A stretch of 64,000 nucleotides of DNA from assembly GCF_964204645.1 (NCBI RefSeq), contig NC_134025.1:3353001-3417000 (forward strand). The letters run 5' to 3'. The position numbers and the translations under genes were made by a program. Position 1 is the stretch's first letter. Each line of letters begins with the position of its first letter. Under the pieces are notes generated by a model, which ran no database searches, was not told the origin of the DNA, and saw only the letters and a list, made by a program, of their open reading frames with translations. This document shows positions 28,701 to 38,076 of this stretch, piece after piece. The DNA is from Tubulanus polymorphus (taxonomy: Eukaryota > Nemertea > Palaeonemertea > Tubulaniformes > Tubulanidae).

Positions 28701-31700
28701 GATTTTATATCTTTGACATGTTCAGATTGTTTCTCATCATCTTCAGATTTTGGTGGCTTTTTTTCTTTAGACTTATCATGACTGTCGGGATTGGTTTGTC
28801 TCTCCTTCGATTTTTCTTCAGTTTTTAACTTTGTCTGTTCTTTAGATTTATCATCGCTTTTGGGATCCGACGGTTTCTCTTTGGATTTATCATCAGTTTC
28901 TAACTCTGTATGTTCTTTAGATTTATCATCGCTTTTGGGATCCGACGGTTCCTCCTTGGATTTTTCTTCAGTTTTTAACTTTGTCTGTTCTTTAGATTTA
29001 TCATCGCTTTGAGGATCTGACTTTTTCTCCTTGAATTTTTCTTCAGTTTCTAACTCTGTATGTTCTTTAGATTTATCATCGCTTTGAGGATCTGACTTTT
29101 TCTCCTTGGATTTTTCTTCAGTTTCTAACTTTGTCTGTTCTTTAGATTTATCATCGCTTTTGGGATCTGACTTTTTCTCCTTGGATTTTTCTTCAGTTTC
29201 TAACTCTGTATGTTCTTTAGATTTATCATCGCTTTTGGGATCCGACGGTTCCTCCTTGGATTTTTCTTCAGTTTTTAATTTTGTCTGTTCTTTAGATTTA
29301 TCATCGCTTTGAGGATCTGACTTTTTCTCCTTGGATTTTTCTTCAGTTTCTAACTCTGTATGTTCTTTAGATTTATCATCGCTTTTGGGATCCGACGGTT
29401 TCTCCTTGGATTCTTCTTCAGTTTTTAACTTTGTCTGTTCTTTAGATTTATCATCGCTTTTGGGATCCGACGGTTTCTCATTAGATTTTTCTTCAGTGCC
29501 TAACTTTGTCTGTTCTTTAGATTTACCATCGCTTTCTGAATCCAACAGCTTTTCTTCTTTCGGTTCGTCATTACTCTCTATTTTTTCAGTCTCAATTTCG
29601 TCAATTTCAGAATTCTTTGGCTTTACTTCTATCAGATTTTCAGGAGCCAAATCCGATTCACCAGAATCAGTTTTATTGACAGCAGATTCTCCTTTTTGAG
29701 GCGGGATCCGATCATTTGTTTTTGGATCATTTTGTAACTTTGGAGATTTCATCTCGTATTTATCATCGTGTCTGTTAGTTGCATTAACTGAATCAATATC
29801 CGTGTTAACCGATTCAGTTACTTGTGGTCTGACTTGCTGGGAAAATTTTCTATCGTCATCAAAAAACGATTGTTTCTTCATGAGAGAGCAAAAGTAAAGT
29901 ATCTTTGAGCACATCCTCTGTTGAGTATCGCATATGCTTTGGTGCATTTGATAATCCTCCCGTTGGACACTAGGAACAAAACTTGTCTTTTGTTTAACAA
30001 ATAATCCCACATATTGTGGTAATTTTATGCACAGCATTTTTCCTGTTTCCATGAGGTGAAGTACATACTGGAGACCAACTTTTGATTTTTCAGGTTTAAT
30101 ATCTTCAATCGTTTTCTCGGGCGGAGCGCTGTAATTTGCTTTATCTATGAATTGTTTTTCTGGTGATTTATTGTCAATAGTATTATCGATTGAAATCGAC
30201 TCTTTGTTCTTATCAGTATCTGACGTTTTATCTTTCGGCTTTTCATCAGTTTTCTGTATTTGTGATTTTTCTTCTGTCGTTTTTTCACTTTCAGATTTTC
30301 GCAACTTTACTCCTTTAGATCTTTTTTCACCAGCTTCTTCCGATTTCTTGTTTGTGTCAGGATCCGAGTGCTTTTTCTCCGATCTTTCGTCAGCGTCAGA
30401 AGATGGTGGTATCTTTTTAGATTCCTCGTCACTGTCTGATTCAAGGTTTTCAGGTTTTTCTTCAGATTTCTGTTTCGATTCTCCATCACTCTCAGATATT
30501 GATAATTTTTCTTTACTAGATTTCTTATCGCTGTTGTCAGAATCTATTGGTTTGTCTCCAGATGTTTCATTAGTTTCTGATTTCGACAATTTCCTTTTCT
30601 CCAATTTATGAAAATCGCTCGTATCTGACAGTTTTTTCTTAGACTTTTCATCGCTCTCTGATGTTTGTACATTCTTCTCCACTTCTCTTTCAATTTTTGG
30701 TATATTTTCTTCCGATTTCTCTTTATTGTCAGATTTTACTTTGCTAACCTTTGTTTCGTCATCAGTGTTACCAGATTTACTTTTTGAGTCAGATTTTGGT
30801 GACATTTCTTCTTGTGATTTTTCGTCGCTGCTAGTGTCCGACTGTTCCTCTTTCGATTCATTGTCTTGGGGTGTTTCTTCTTCCAATTTTTTACCACTCA
30901 CTGACAGTGACGTCTTTCCTGTTTTCAATTCATCCTCGCTATGTGTTGCTTCTTTCTTGGATTTTTCATCAGTTTCGGGAGCTTTTTGAGACTTGCTCTC
31001 TTTAGATTTCCCATTGCTGCCACGAGTATCTAATCGTTTCTTTTCAGATATTCTTTTACCTTTAGACTCCGTCAAATTTCCTTCTTTCGATTCCATATCA
31101 GACTCGGAATTTATTGGTTTTTTCAACTTTCTATCATGATCTAGCGTTACGTCTATCTCGAGAGATATTTGCCCATTTTCTTTTAATTTCTCGTCGTCAC
31201 TTTCATCGGACGATTCATTTTCTATAGATTGCTGATCTTTGTCAGAATCTGATAATTTCACTTCAGATGTTTCGTCAATTTCTGATTGAGATAATTTTCC
31301 ATCTTTCAATTTTTCACCACTTAGTGACTTATCTGGTGGTTTCCCATCACTCTCTGAATCTGCCTGTTTTTCTTTCAATTTCCCACCAATCTCAACAGTG
31401 GGCTTTCCGTCAATTCCTGACTGTTCACTCTCATCTGTTTCCGTCTCATCCATATCAGTTTCGTCAAATTCCGTTTCATCTGTGTCGTGCGAAGATTCAT
31501 TTTTATCATCCTCGACAAACATATCCGAATACGTTTGTAACATTTTACAATCGATCTTCAAATTAGCTTTCACAAAATTCTCAATTGTAGATTTCAATAC
31601 TTTTTGTTGGTCTGATAGTTCACCGTCGAATTTTCCCTCCGCGGATAATTTTTCGTACCATGATTTTACAGAGCATTTTTGTTTCCCTGCAGTATTGGCA

Positions 31701-32124
31701 ACACTGAAATATAGATAAATGATCCGGGATAAATGATTTTATCTGCATTCTAAAAATACTGAATGTACACATATAATTCTAATAAATCTATTATCTCATC
31801 GTTAGCAACAGCTGATTCTCTGAACAGATGTAAAAACACGGGTAGTTTCAATGTATCAATTCGATGATAATTTAACCGATGATTGACCTTCTACTTTTGA
31901 TGGGAAAATCTTTATTAATAGTCTATCTATTATAGTAACAAGTGAAAATAGATAAAAGTGTATATAGTATTATCTATATTAATTAATAGAAGAAAGGACT
32001 GATACTGCAATTAAAAGCCTATTAGAAATATTCATTGTTACCTCAACGTTCCTAGAACGAACACTAGAATTGTCCACATTAATCTAATCCATGTTGGCTT
32101 AAAATTCCATCTGATGTTATCCAT
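25776..32124 (-). CDS. Giant secreted charged-repeat protein with C-terminal fibrinogen-related domain
   Basis: Four exons (32042-32124, 26659-31703, 26387-26578, 25776-26242) join in frame to about 1,928 residues. Exon 1 encodes a hydrophobic signal sequence (LMWTILVFVLGTL). Exon 2, about 5 kb, encodes a very Ser/Asp/Lys/Glu-rich, presumably disordered region, including a 25-residue tandem repeat, a predicted coiled coil (about 28.0-28.5 kb: QLENKRQES, VIEYLKDQSTKMEEENRRLK) and a Pro/Val/Ala repeat (APVPVPVPVPM). The last two exons form a complete fibrinogen-related domain: DCYELLKQG, SFCDMKNGGWTVIQRRQSG, NEYRDGFG, HWLGNDYIHQIT, FSTKDVDNDRMEKDFGGSCA, FSGAWWYYKCYQSNLNGVYY, VEMKIRP. The Ca-site-like acidic loop and the two C-terminal cysteines are present. 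Such domains bind sugars or proteins in ficolins, tenascins and FREPs. The extreme charged linker does not match any of those families, so function is unknown. Confidence 0.88.
28781..29545 (-). repeat. 75/150-bp coding tandem repeat in the fibrinogen-domain gene
   Basis: About ten copies of a 75-bp unit encode a 25-residue repeat of the type SDDKSKEQTKLKTEEKSKE. Two variants alternate, EQTKLKTEE and EHTELETEE, giving a partly regular 150-bp higher-order unit, which suggests recent two-unit duplications. The frame is fully maintained. The long open frames on the opposite strand (28791-29699) are shadows. Confidence 0.9.
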
Positions 32125-32640
32125 CTTTGCTATCAGCCCTGTAATCAGGTTCTTAGCTATTTTGTCATGTCACAGCCACAGATTTCGTTGACGTGTTGCC
32201 TACGTGGTGTCGTACACTGTGGCGTCATGCGTGTTCTAACAACAATCAATCGACTTTTAGGCGAGCACAGATGGTTCTTCGGAAATCGGAGAGTAGCGTC
32301 AGGAAATCACGGCAGTCACAGCTGATTTATGCACGTGGAAATACGTCAACGTAAATAATGCACACAACTGTTTAAAATTTATTCATACGCAATCAAAAGC
32401 TATACTAATTCGGCTCGGCTCGGCTCCTAGTGACACATGGATGGGAAGCAATTCCAAGGCGGATGCCGTGGTTAGATCTACGGTATAGGGTAGTGGATAG
32501 TATGATGATCGACCGGCATATGTCTCCTCTGGGGAGTTCCATCCATATCAATGTTCTATTTCTGTGGGGGCGGGGCCCTCCCGCAATCATTTGCTTAATC
32601 TTTCAGTTTGAAACTTTGAGGATGTACAGGGGTGTCCTGA

Positions 32641-32965
32641 CCGTACAGTGCTGCTGCTATGCTCATCGTTAGCGGGATTTTCATACACTAACTAATGTCA
32701 ACTCTGGCAATCGACGTGCTGTCCAGTTATAACTCCGTAACCCTCCGTAACGCGCTTGTTACTTGTTTTCTGGTCATTCCACCTGATGATGGCTGTTAGT
32801 AAACAGCCGAAACGTTGTGGTTTCGGAAGAATAAATTTAATCGTATGATTTTAAATTCGAAGTGTGGGATTTCTTCATTTATCCGTAACCCTAGCTTGCC
32901 AGAGTTGACTAACGTTAGTGTATGAAAATCCCGCTAACGATGAGCATAGAGGCAGCACCGTACGG
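32641..32965. mobile_element. Inverted-repeat (foldback/MITE-like) element
   Basis: A left arm at about 32641-32710 and a right arm at about 32896-32965 are reverse complements of each other over about 70 bp, sharing GCTCATCGTTAGCGGGATTT and ACTCTGGCAA with few mismatches. The spacer is about 185 bp and carries a hammerhead-ribozyme-like segment. No open frame or clear target-site duplication was seen, so it is non-autonomous or a remnant. Confidence 0.75.
32783..32813 (+). ncRNA. Hammerhead-ribozyme-like motif (candidate)
   Basis: CTGATGA at 32783-32789 is followed by a 7-bp hairpin (GGCTGTT / AACAGCC, loop AGTA) and then GAAAC at 32809-32813. This is the order of the hammerhead core: CUGAUGA, stem II, GAAA. 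One extra U separates the first core element from stem II, and a convincing stem III with a GUH cleavage site was not found. Activity is therefore doubtful. A degenerate copy occurs on the minus strand near 35590-35625. Confidence 0.35.
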
Positions 32966-33000
32966 TGAAATGTTGATAGCTTAACAACGATTCAGGTACT

Positions 33001-33230
33001 GATGCTGAATAGAGGATGTACGGGGATGTCCCGGGTTCGAACCCAGTAATTACTGATGCTGATTCAGAGTGGTCCTGATGCTGAATATAGGATGTACAGG
33101 GGTGTCCCGGGTTCGAACTCAGTAATTACTGATGCTGATTCAGAGTGGTCATGATGCTGAATAGAGGATGTACAGGGATGTCCCGGGTTTAAATCCAGTA
33201 AAGTTTACTGATGCTGATTCTGGTCCTGAA
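33001..33230. repeat. 76-bp tandem repeat, about three copies
   Basis: Units begin with GATGCTGAAT at 33001, 33077 and 33153, a strict 76-bp period. Each holds GGATGTACAGGGGTGTCCC, a B-box-like GGTTCGAACCC (mutated in the third copy) and TACTGATGCTGATTC. A related GGATGTACAGGGGTGTCC occurs at about 32621, just outside the inverted-repeat element, so the two repeats may share an origin. Confidence 0.85.
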
Positions 33231-33751
33231 TCGGCGAATTTACACGCCCAAAATAACAAAATTTTAACCTAGAAAAAGTAAGTTTTTCGGGTCTAAAGTC
33301 ACTGATTTTGAATCCCTAGACCTCCCTGATAATAAATATGCTGAAATGAAAATTTTGGGAGGGGGTACGAAAGTGCAATAGCGCCGAAATTCCAATGTTT
33401 TGTAAATACAGATCGCCGCCGCCTCGAGTCCTGTCAAAAACTTTTTGACCGGCACCCCCGGGCCCCACACCCATCACGCGTTACGTGTTTTTGAACAGCC
33501 CCTAGTATTTATCATTGATTATAAGATTATGTTTTCTAAAGAGAGCGCATAACTACTCGGAATAATTATTAATATATATATTGAGTGCGATGCCGCGATG
33601 GCGATGACACATGAACATCGGTCCACAACCCTCTAATCCGCGCACTGTAAGTCCGTGACCGCTCAATCCGATCTGCATACTAGACGGCGCTCTGTTAGAT
33701 TAGAATGTCAGTAGTTTTCTATAGGGGCTGAGAAAGGAGTTTCAGTTGACG

Positions 33752-34805
33752 ATGGCCTTTACTTTCGCTGCGTTATGCTATATCATAGCATTGATCCTGA
33801 CAGCATTTTTGATATTTTTTGCTATTTACCATGTAAGTGCAAAAAATATGCGATCATCAATCAATGAATTAATTCGTTTTTCAAGTTTTTGACCTGGCCT
33901 GGCCCATGCCCAGTGTGACTGTGAGTGAATAAAAAAGGGGAAGGCACGTCATCCATCAATGTCCATTCTTCAAGCCAAAATTTTTGTCGGTCTACTGTAC
34001 TAACGTTACTACTTAGTAGTGGATGAATCGGGAATACATTATCAGTTTATCTTTTTTTCAGATCATAGCTTTCGATGAATTGAAAACTGACTATAAAAAT
34101 CCAATTGATCAATGTAACAGCCTCAATCCAGTAAGTAGTGCGTAAAAAGTCACTTCTTTTTTTCTAATCTTGGTTATTAATGCTGCCACCATCACAGGCT
34201 CAGGGTACCATTCATAGATAGATAGCTTAGGCATCACTCTGGCTGCTATCTATCTTGATAAAGGACATCATGAAGTTTAATTGTCATAGGTATAGATAAA
34301 TTATGAAATGAGAATGATTTTGGTAATTTTTCTATTTCAGCTTGTTTTACCGGAGTATGGAATACACATGTTTTATTATGTATTATTTGTCTTGTCCGGA
34401 CAATTGCTAACTATAATTCTGAACACACCTCTCCTTGTCTATCACATTCACAGGTACTGTATATTTAACATATTCATTCATAAACACTTCATCTTTACTC
34501 AACAATATCACTCATCTGATTATTGAAATGTGTCACTGTTTTTTTAGGTATATGAATCGTCCAGTTATGTCTGGTCCTGGTTTATATGACCCCACTTCAA
34601 TCATGAATGCTGATCAATTAAGTAAAGCACAACGTGAAGGATGGATTAAGCTGGCCTTTTATCTTCTTTCATTTTTCTACTATTTATACAGGTAACAAAC
34701 ACATTTGATACACTCAAAATTTATTTTAGCATTTGTTTATTTCTTTTAAACTAATGTAAATATTTTTATTTCAGTATGATCTATGTACTCGTGTCATCTG
34801 AATAA
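33752..34805 (+). CDS. CNIH1: Cornichon family ER export cargo receptor
   Basis: Cornichon proteins are small ER/Golgi membrane proteins that load TGF-alpha-like ligands and other cargo into COPII vesicles. Five exons (33752-33832, 34062-34130, 34341-34453, 34548-34691, 34775-34805) join to 145 residues, near the usual 144. The sequence is strongly conserved: [96 protein letters not shown]. Three to four hydrophobic membrane segments are evident. It lacks the extra loop of the AMPA-receptor auxiliary CNIH2/3 type, so it is CNIH1-like. It ends with one extra Glu after VSS. Confidence 0.97.
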
Positions 34806-35911
34806 AGTATTAGTAAGCAGGGCTGAGTGAATATTAATAATAATAATATTTACGTTCTGGTGAAGAGCAGATTGAATATTGCTGAGTGATGAATGCTTTT
34901 AAGCTGTTGCAAGTATTTGTAATGATTGTTGATTGGCCTTATGAACAAAGTTTAGTGTGATGAATGTAAACATGAATTGAACATGTCTAAATCAGCTTTT
35001 ACTTTGCGGATATTTTGTTCCTACGTTGACACCAACCATTATATATTCAAAACTTCTTCATGAAACACAAATGTGCATAGGTTTAATTTCTAAGAATCTT
35101 CCTTTTTGAAATTATATTTGATATTATTTTTCATGCGTTCTAGCCCTTTCCTTCTAGAAGTAGGACTTTGTCTTCTGTGTAAATGTTTAATATTAATTTA
35201 TAATTTCCTTTGATGTTACGAATTTTGTCCAAATATTTCGTGAGATTAGAAATTGAAATATAGATGTACAAATCTTTTAAAAAAGATCAGTATTTGTTTT
35301 TTAATGTCTTCTGGGAGATGAGTTGAATCTTATGGTTTTAGCATGATAATAGTTAGGCTGACGATGCTAATCAACCTTGGTTTATCCCCCTGCCATATCG
35401 TATAAGTCCTTAATCTGATTGGTCCCAACATTATTCCCTTTAAATTTCTATGTCTTAATTCATATTCCAATCCGAATTTTCACTTATTCTGTAGATGATT
35501 ATGTAGTCCCATTGTCAAATCTCTAAATTCAAGTGTCTCGCCAATGAAACCAAAAATGTTTTATCCAATATTTATTAAAATGGAACGTTTCAGCCATTGA
35601 CTAACAGCCATGATCAGGTGGAATGACCAAAAAGAGGAAAGAAAAGCATATACATTGGTAAACTCGACGTACATTACACTGGGTATGCGCTTAAATCATA
35701 GAAGATTATGATAAAGATACGGATTGACAATGATTTACTATCAGTTTTTGCGCAAGGGCACCTCTTAGTGGATTCACTTCCAAACAAAAATATAACTAAC
35801 TCGACTTTTGATCAACATAAACTTATTATTTTGAGCACTTGTGTAGCAAATAAAAATGCACTTTGCAGGGACCAGACTTGGTTTATATGTGCGTATCTCT
35901 AATAGTTTGTA
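34806..35911. other. CNIH1 3' UTR and degenerate repeat
   Basis: The interval is AT-rich with an AATAAA overlapping the CNIH1 stop region (34801-34806). At about 35584-35630 the minus strand repeats the GGTCATTCCACCTGATNATGG / GGCTGTTAGT / GAAACGTT segment seen at 32770-32815, with a mutated core. No gene was recognised. The POLR3F 3' UTR lies at the right end. Confidence 0.5.
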
Positions 35912-37718
35912 TCATAGTTCCAACCATTCTTTCATGTAAACACAATTTGACGGTGATATCGGCGCACCTTCGTGACACTGGTGGAATACCTGAAAATATA
36001 TATATATAAAATTTCACATTTCTAATCAGCAAACTACTGTTAGAATCAAAATCAATCGGTATCTTACCGGGCAAACTCCACACGGAGTTTTCATTAGACC
36101 AGTGTGTTTTACTAATGGTTGTATCGCTCTATAAAGTTTAGTTTGCCCGTCGGTTGAAGCCACAATTGTTTTTTCAACTTTACCGTCGTATATTAATGTA
36201 TCCAATATTGTTTCAATATCTTCAGCAGATAAATCGACCTATATTGAATGGAATACTCGTCAAATATACAAACATTTCACTCGAAAAGACAATATCTTCA
36301 TGCTCGCTATGTACCTTACTGATTCCGAGTTCAGAAATGTATTTCCATATTTCTTTGCAAGAAGCAAAAGAACTGTTGCGTTGCACCATTGGCTCTGATT
36401 GCGTTTCACGGGCTGTAGCTGCCTGAAATATAAATAAAAAATAATCAAATACGATAAAATTTAACTTACTCGACATTTTCAACCAGGAAATCGGCAGCAA
36501 ACTTAACCTTCTGAGCGAGGAATTTGAAACATTGTTGATTTAATACATCTACAAACTCTGACTCAAAGTCTTGATCACTGTACCATGCTCCACCAGTAAC
36601 CGAACGGTCTGGTTCTACATTGTATAGCATATAAACTTTTTTTTTTGAAGCCTGAAATAATTTTGTAATCACTGATATTTATTCGAGCAGATTTAAAAAT
36701 AAGTCTTCGATATAACAAAGTAAACTCACTGCAACTGATTTCACAGCTTTAATCAATTTTTTGGACTCGAGACTTTTGAGTATTTTGTTAACTTGTGTCA
36801 GTAATAAATTGCTTTTGTATCGAATATCTCGAATCCATATTCCTAAATAATGAAAACAAAACTATTTCAACAGAATTCTATTTTAATTGAAGATGACGGC
36901 CTGTCAACTAGGATCACAATCTTACCCTTATTTCCTGCTTCTTCGATGATTTGATAAACCAGTTTTTCCTGGTGATCAGATCCTTTTACTTTGCTGGGCA
37001 AAAAAATTATAATTGGTTATGACAAAAAATTCAATCCATAAAAAAACCTCTCAAGGAAATTAGGTCATCTTTCTAATTACCTCGCTGATTCAGGGTCCTT
37101 CAGTTTATACAATAGCTGATTACCGCTCCTGAGAAGATCTATCTTTCCCTGAAAAATTTGAAATCAAATATGATCTCAGTCTAGTATCTATCTAGCCATT
37201 GTTCCTCAAACAACGATGTCAACCGGAAACCATAACGTCTGGTATTCAGACTAATGACGGGCTGCCCAGATTTCACCGAATTAAAATCAATCCAAGTTAT
37301 GAATAATAGTTACATGATTCCAGGGAAAATGGATCTAATATTTCAAAAATCCGAATAAAGCGAGTTCTACTTAACCACATAACTAATTTACCGAAGACAG
37401 AAGTCTGTTAAGTGCTTGCACTCTCTGCTGTGGTGTCAGATGAGGAGCACATGTTTGGATCATTGCATCAGTAATTCCTTTTGGAAACTGTTCGCACAAT
37501 TCAATAACCCTGAAAAGGACGAAGCAAGTTCGTAAATCCATCATTTATTTCCAATTAACCAAACTTGATTGATTTTGAATTGACTTTGAAAACTTAATTT
37601 CTGATCGCAAAACCATCAATTATTTCCGTTAACAATTTAGGTAACCCCCGTACCGTTTTTCCAAATCAACAGCATCCGTGTTTTCTTGTTTTATTTTACT
37701 TGTGCTTGCCTCTGCCAT
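35912..37718 (-). CDS. POLR3F: DNA-directed RNA polymerase III subunit RPC6
   Basis: RPC6 (RPC39/Rpc34) belongs to the Pol III-specific RPC3-RPC6-RPC7 trimer that engages TFIIIB and opens the promoter. Nine exons (37654-37718, 37392-37509, 37081-37148, 36926-36993, 36730-36842, 36508-36651, 36315-36422, 36068-36238, 35912-35989) join in frame to 310 residues (human 316). Tandem winged-helix segments are clear: RVIELCEQFPKGITDAMIQ, KIDLLRSGNQLLYKLKD, GSDHQEKLVYQIIEEAGNKG, IWIRDIRYKSNL. ASKKKVYMLYNVEPDRSVTG and GAWYSDQDFESEFVDVLNQQ are near identical to vertebrates. The C-terminal iron-sulphur cysteines are conserved as CGVCPVFHQCHE and SPSNC. Confidence 0.97.
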
Positions 37719-38076
37719 TGCGAACCAGAAAATGATGATTTGATTGCAAAACCGAAATACCGTGAAGTGAAAATAAATTTCGATTTGGATTGATTTTGAA
37801 AGCAATGTCCGTCACGTGCTTCCCTCTATGAATTACGGAATAATGGCAGGACAATAATTCAATTGATAAGCGTCCGGTTGGATGTCCATTTGAAGATTGA
37901 GATTGATAAACAAAGTAGATAAATGAACTTAAACTCGTAAATTTAGAAATTCCGAAAGAATGAAAATATTGAACATTCTAAAAGATGATTTTATTCTCAA
38001 GTATCCATTTTCACACAGGTCAAGATGCCGGCTAGACTTTTTCGGAGCGGTAAGCAGAGGGTTTACAGTTTATTAT
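37719..38076. other. POLR3F promoter and 3' UTR of the esterase-like gene
   Basis: No coding similarity, structured RNA or repeat was seen. The two flanking genes are both on the minus strand, so this interval holds the POLR3F 5' UTR and promoter followed, leftward from the esterase-like stop, by that gene's 3' UTR. Confidence 0.4.

Larger units (their letters stand above)
32125..33751. other. Repeat-rich interval between fibrinogen-domain gene and CNIH1
   Basis: Besides the inverted-repeat element and the 76-bp tandem array, this interval holds GC-richer unique or low-copy sequence at 32400-32600 and 33240-33500. The latter looks like a repeat fragment but was not classified. The divergent gene starts lie at either end. 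Confidence 0.4.

Noticed and set aside
28397-31718. Several plus-strand Ser/Phe/Leu-rich open frames
   Set aside because: They are antisense shadows of the S/D/K/E-rich exon of the fibrinogen-domain gene, with no splice or start support.
32405-32672. Overlapping open frames on both strands near 32.5 kb
   Set aside because: They lie in GC-richer, repeat-like sequence beside the foldback element and show no protein similarity.
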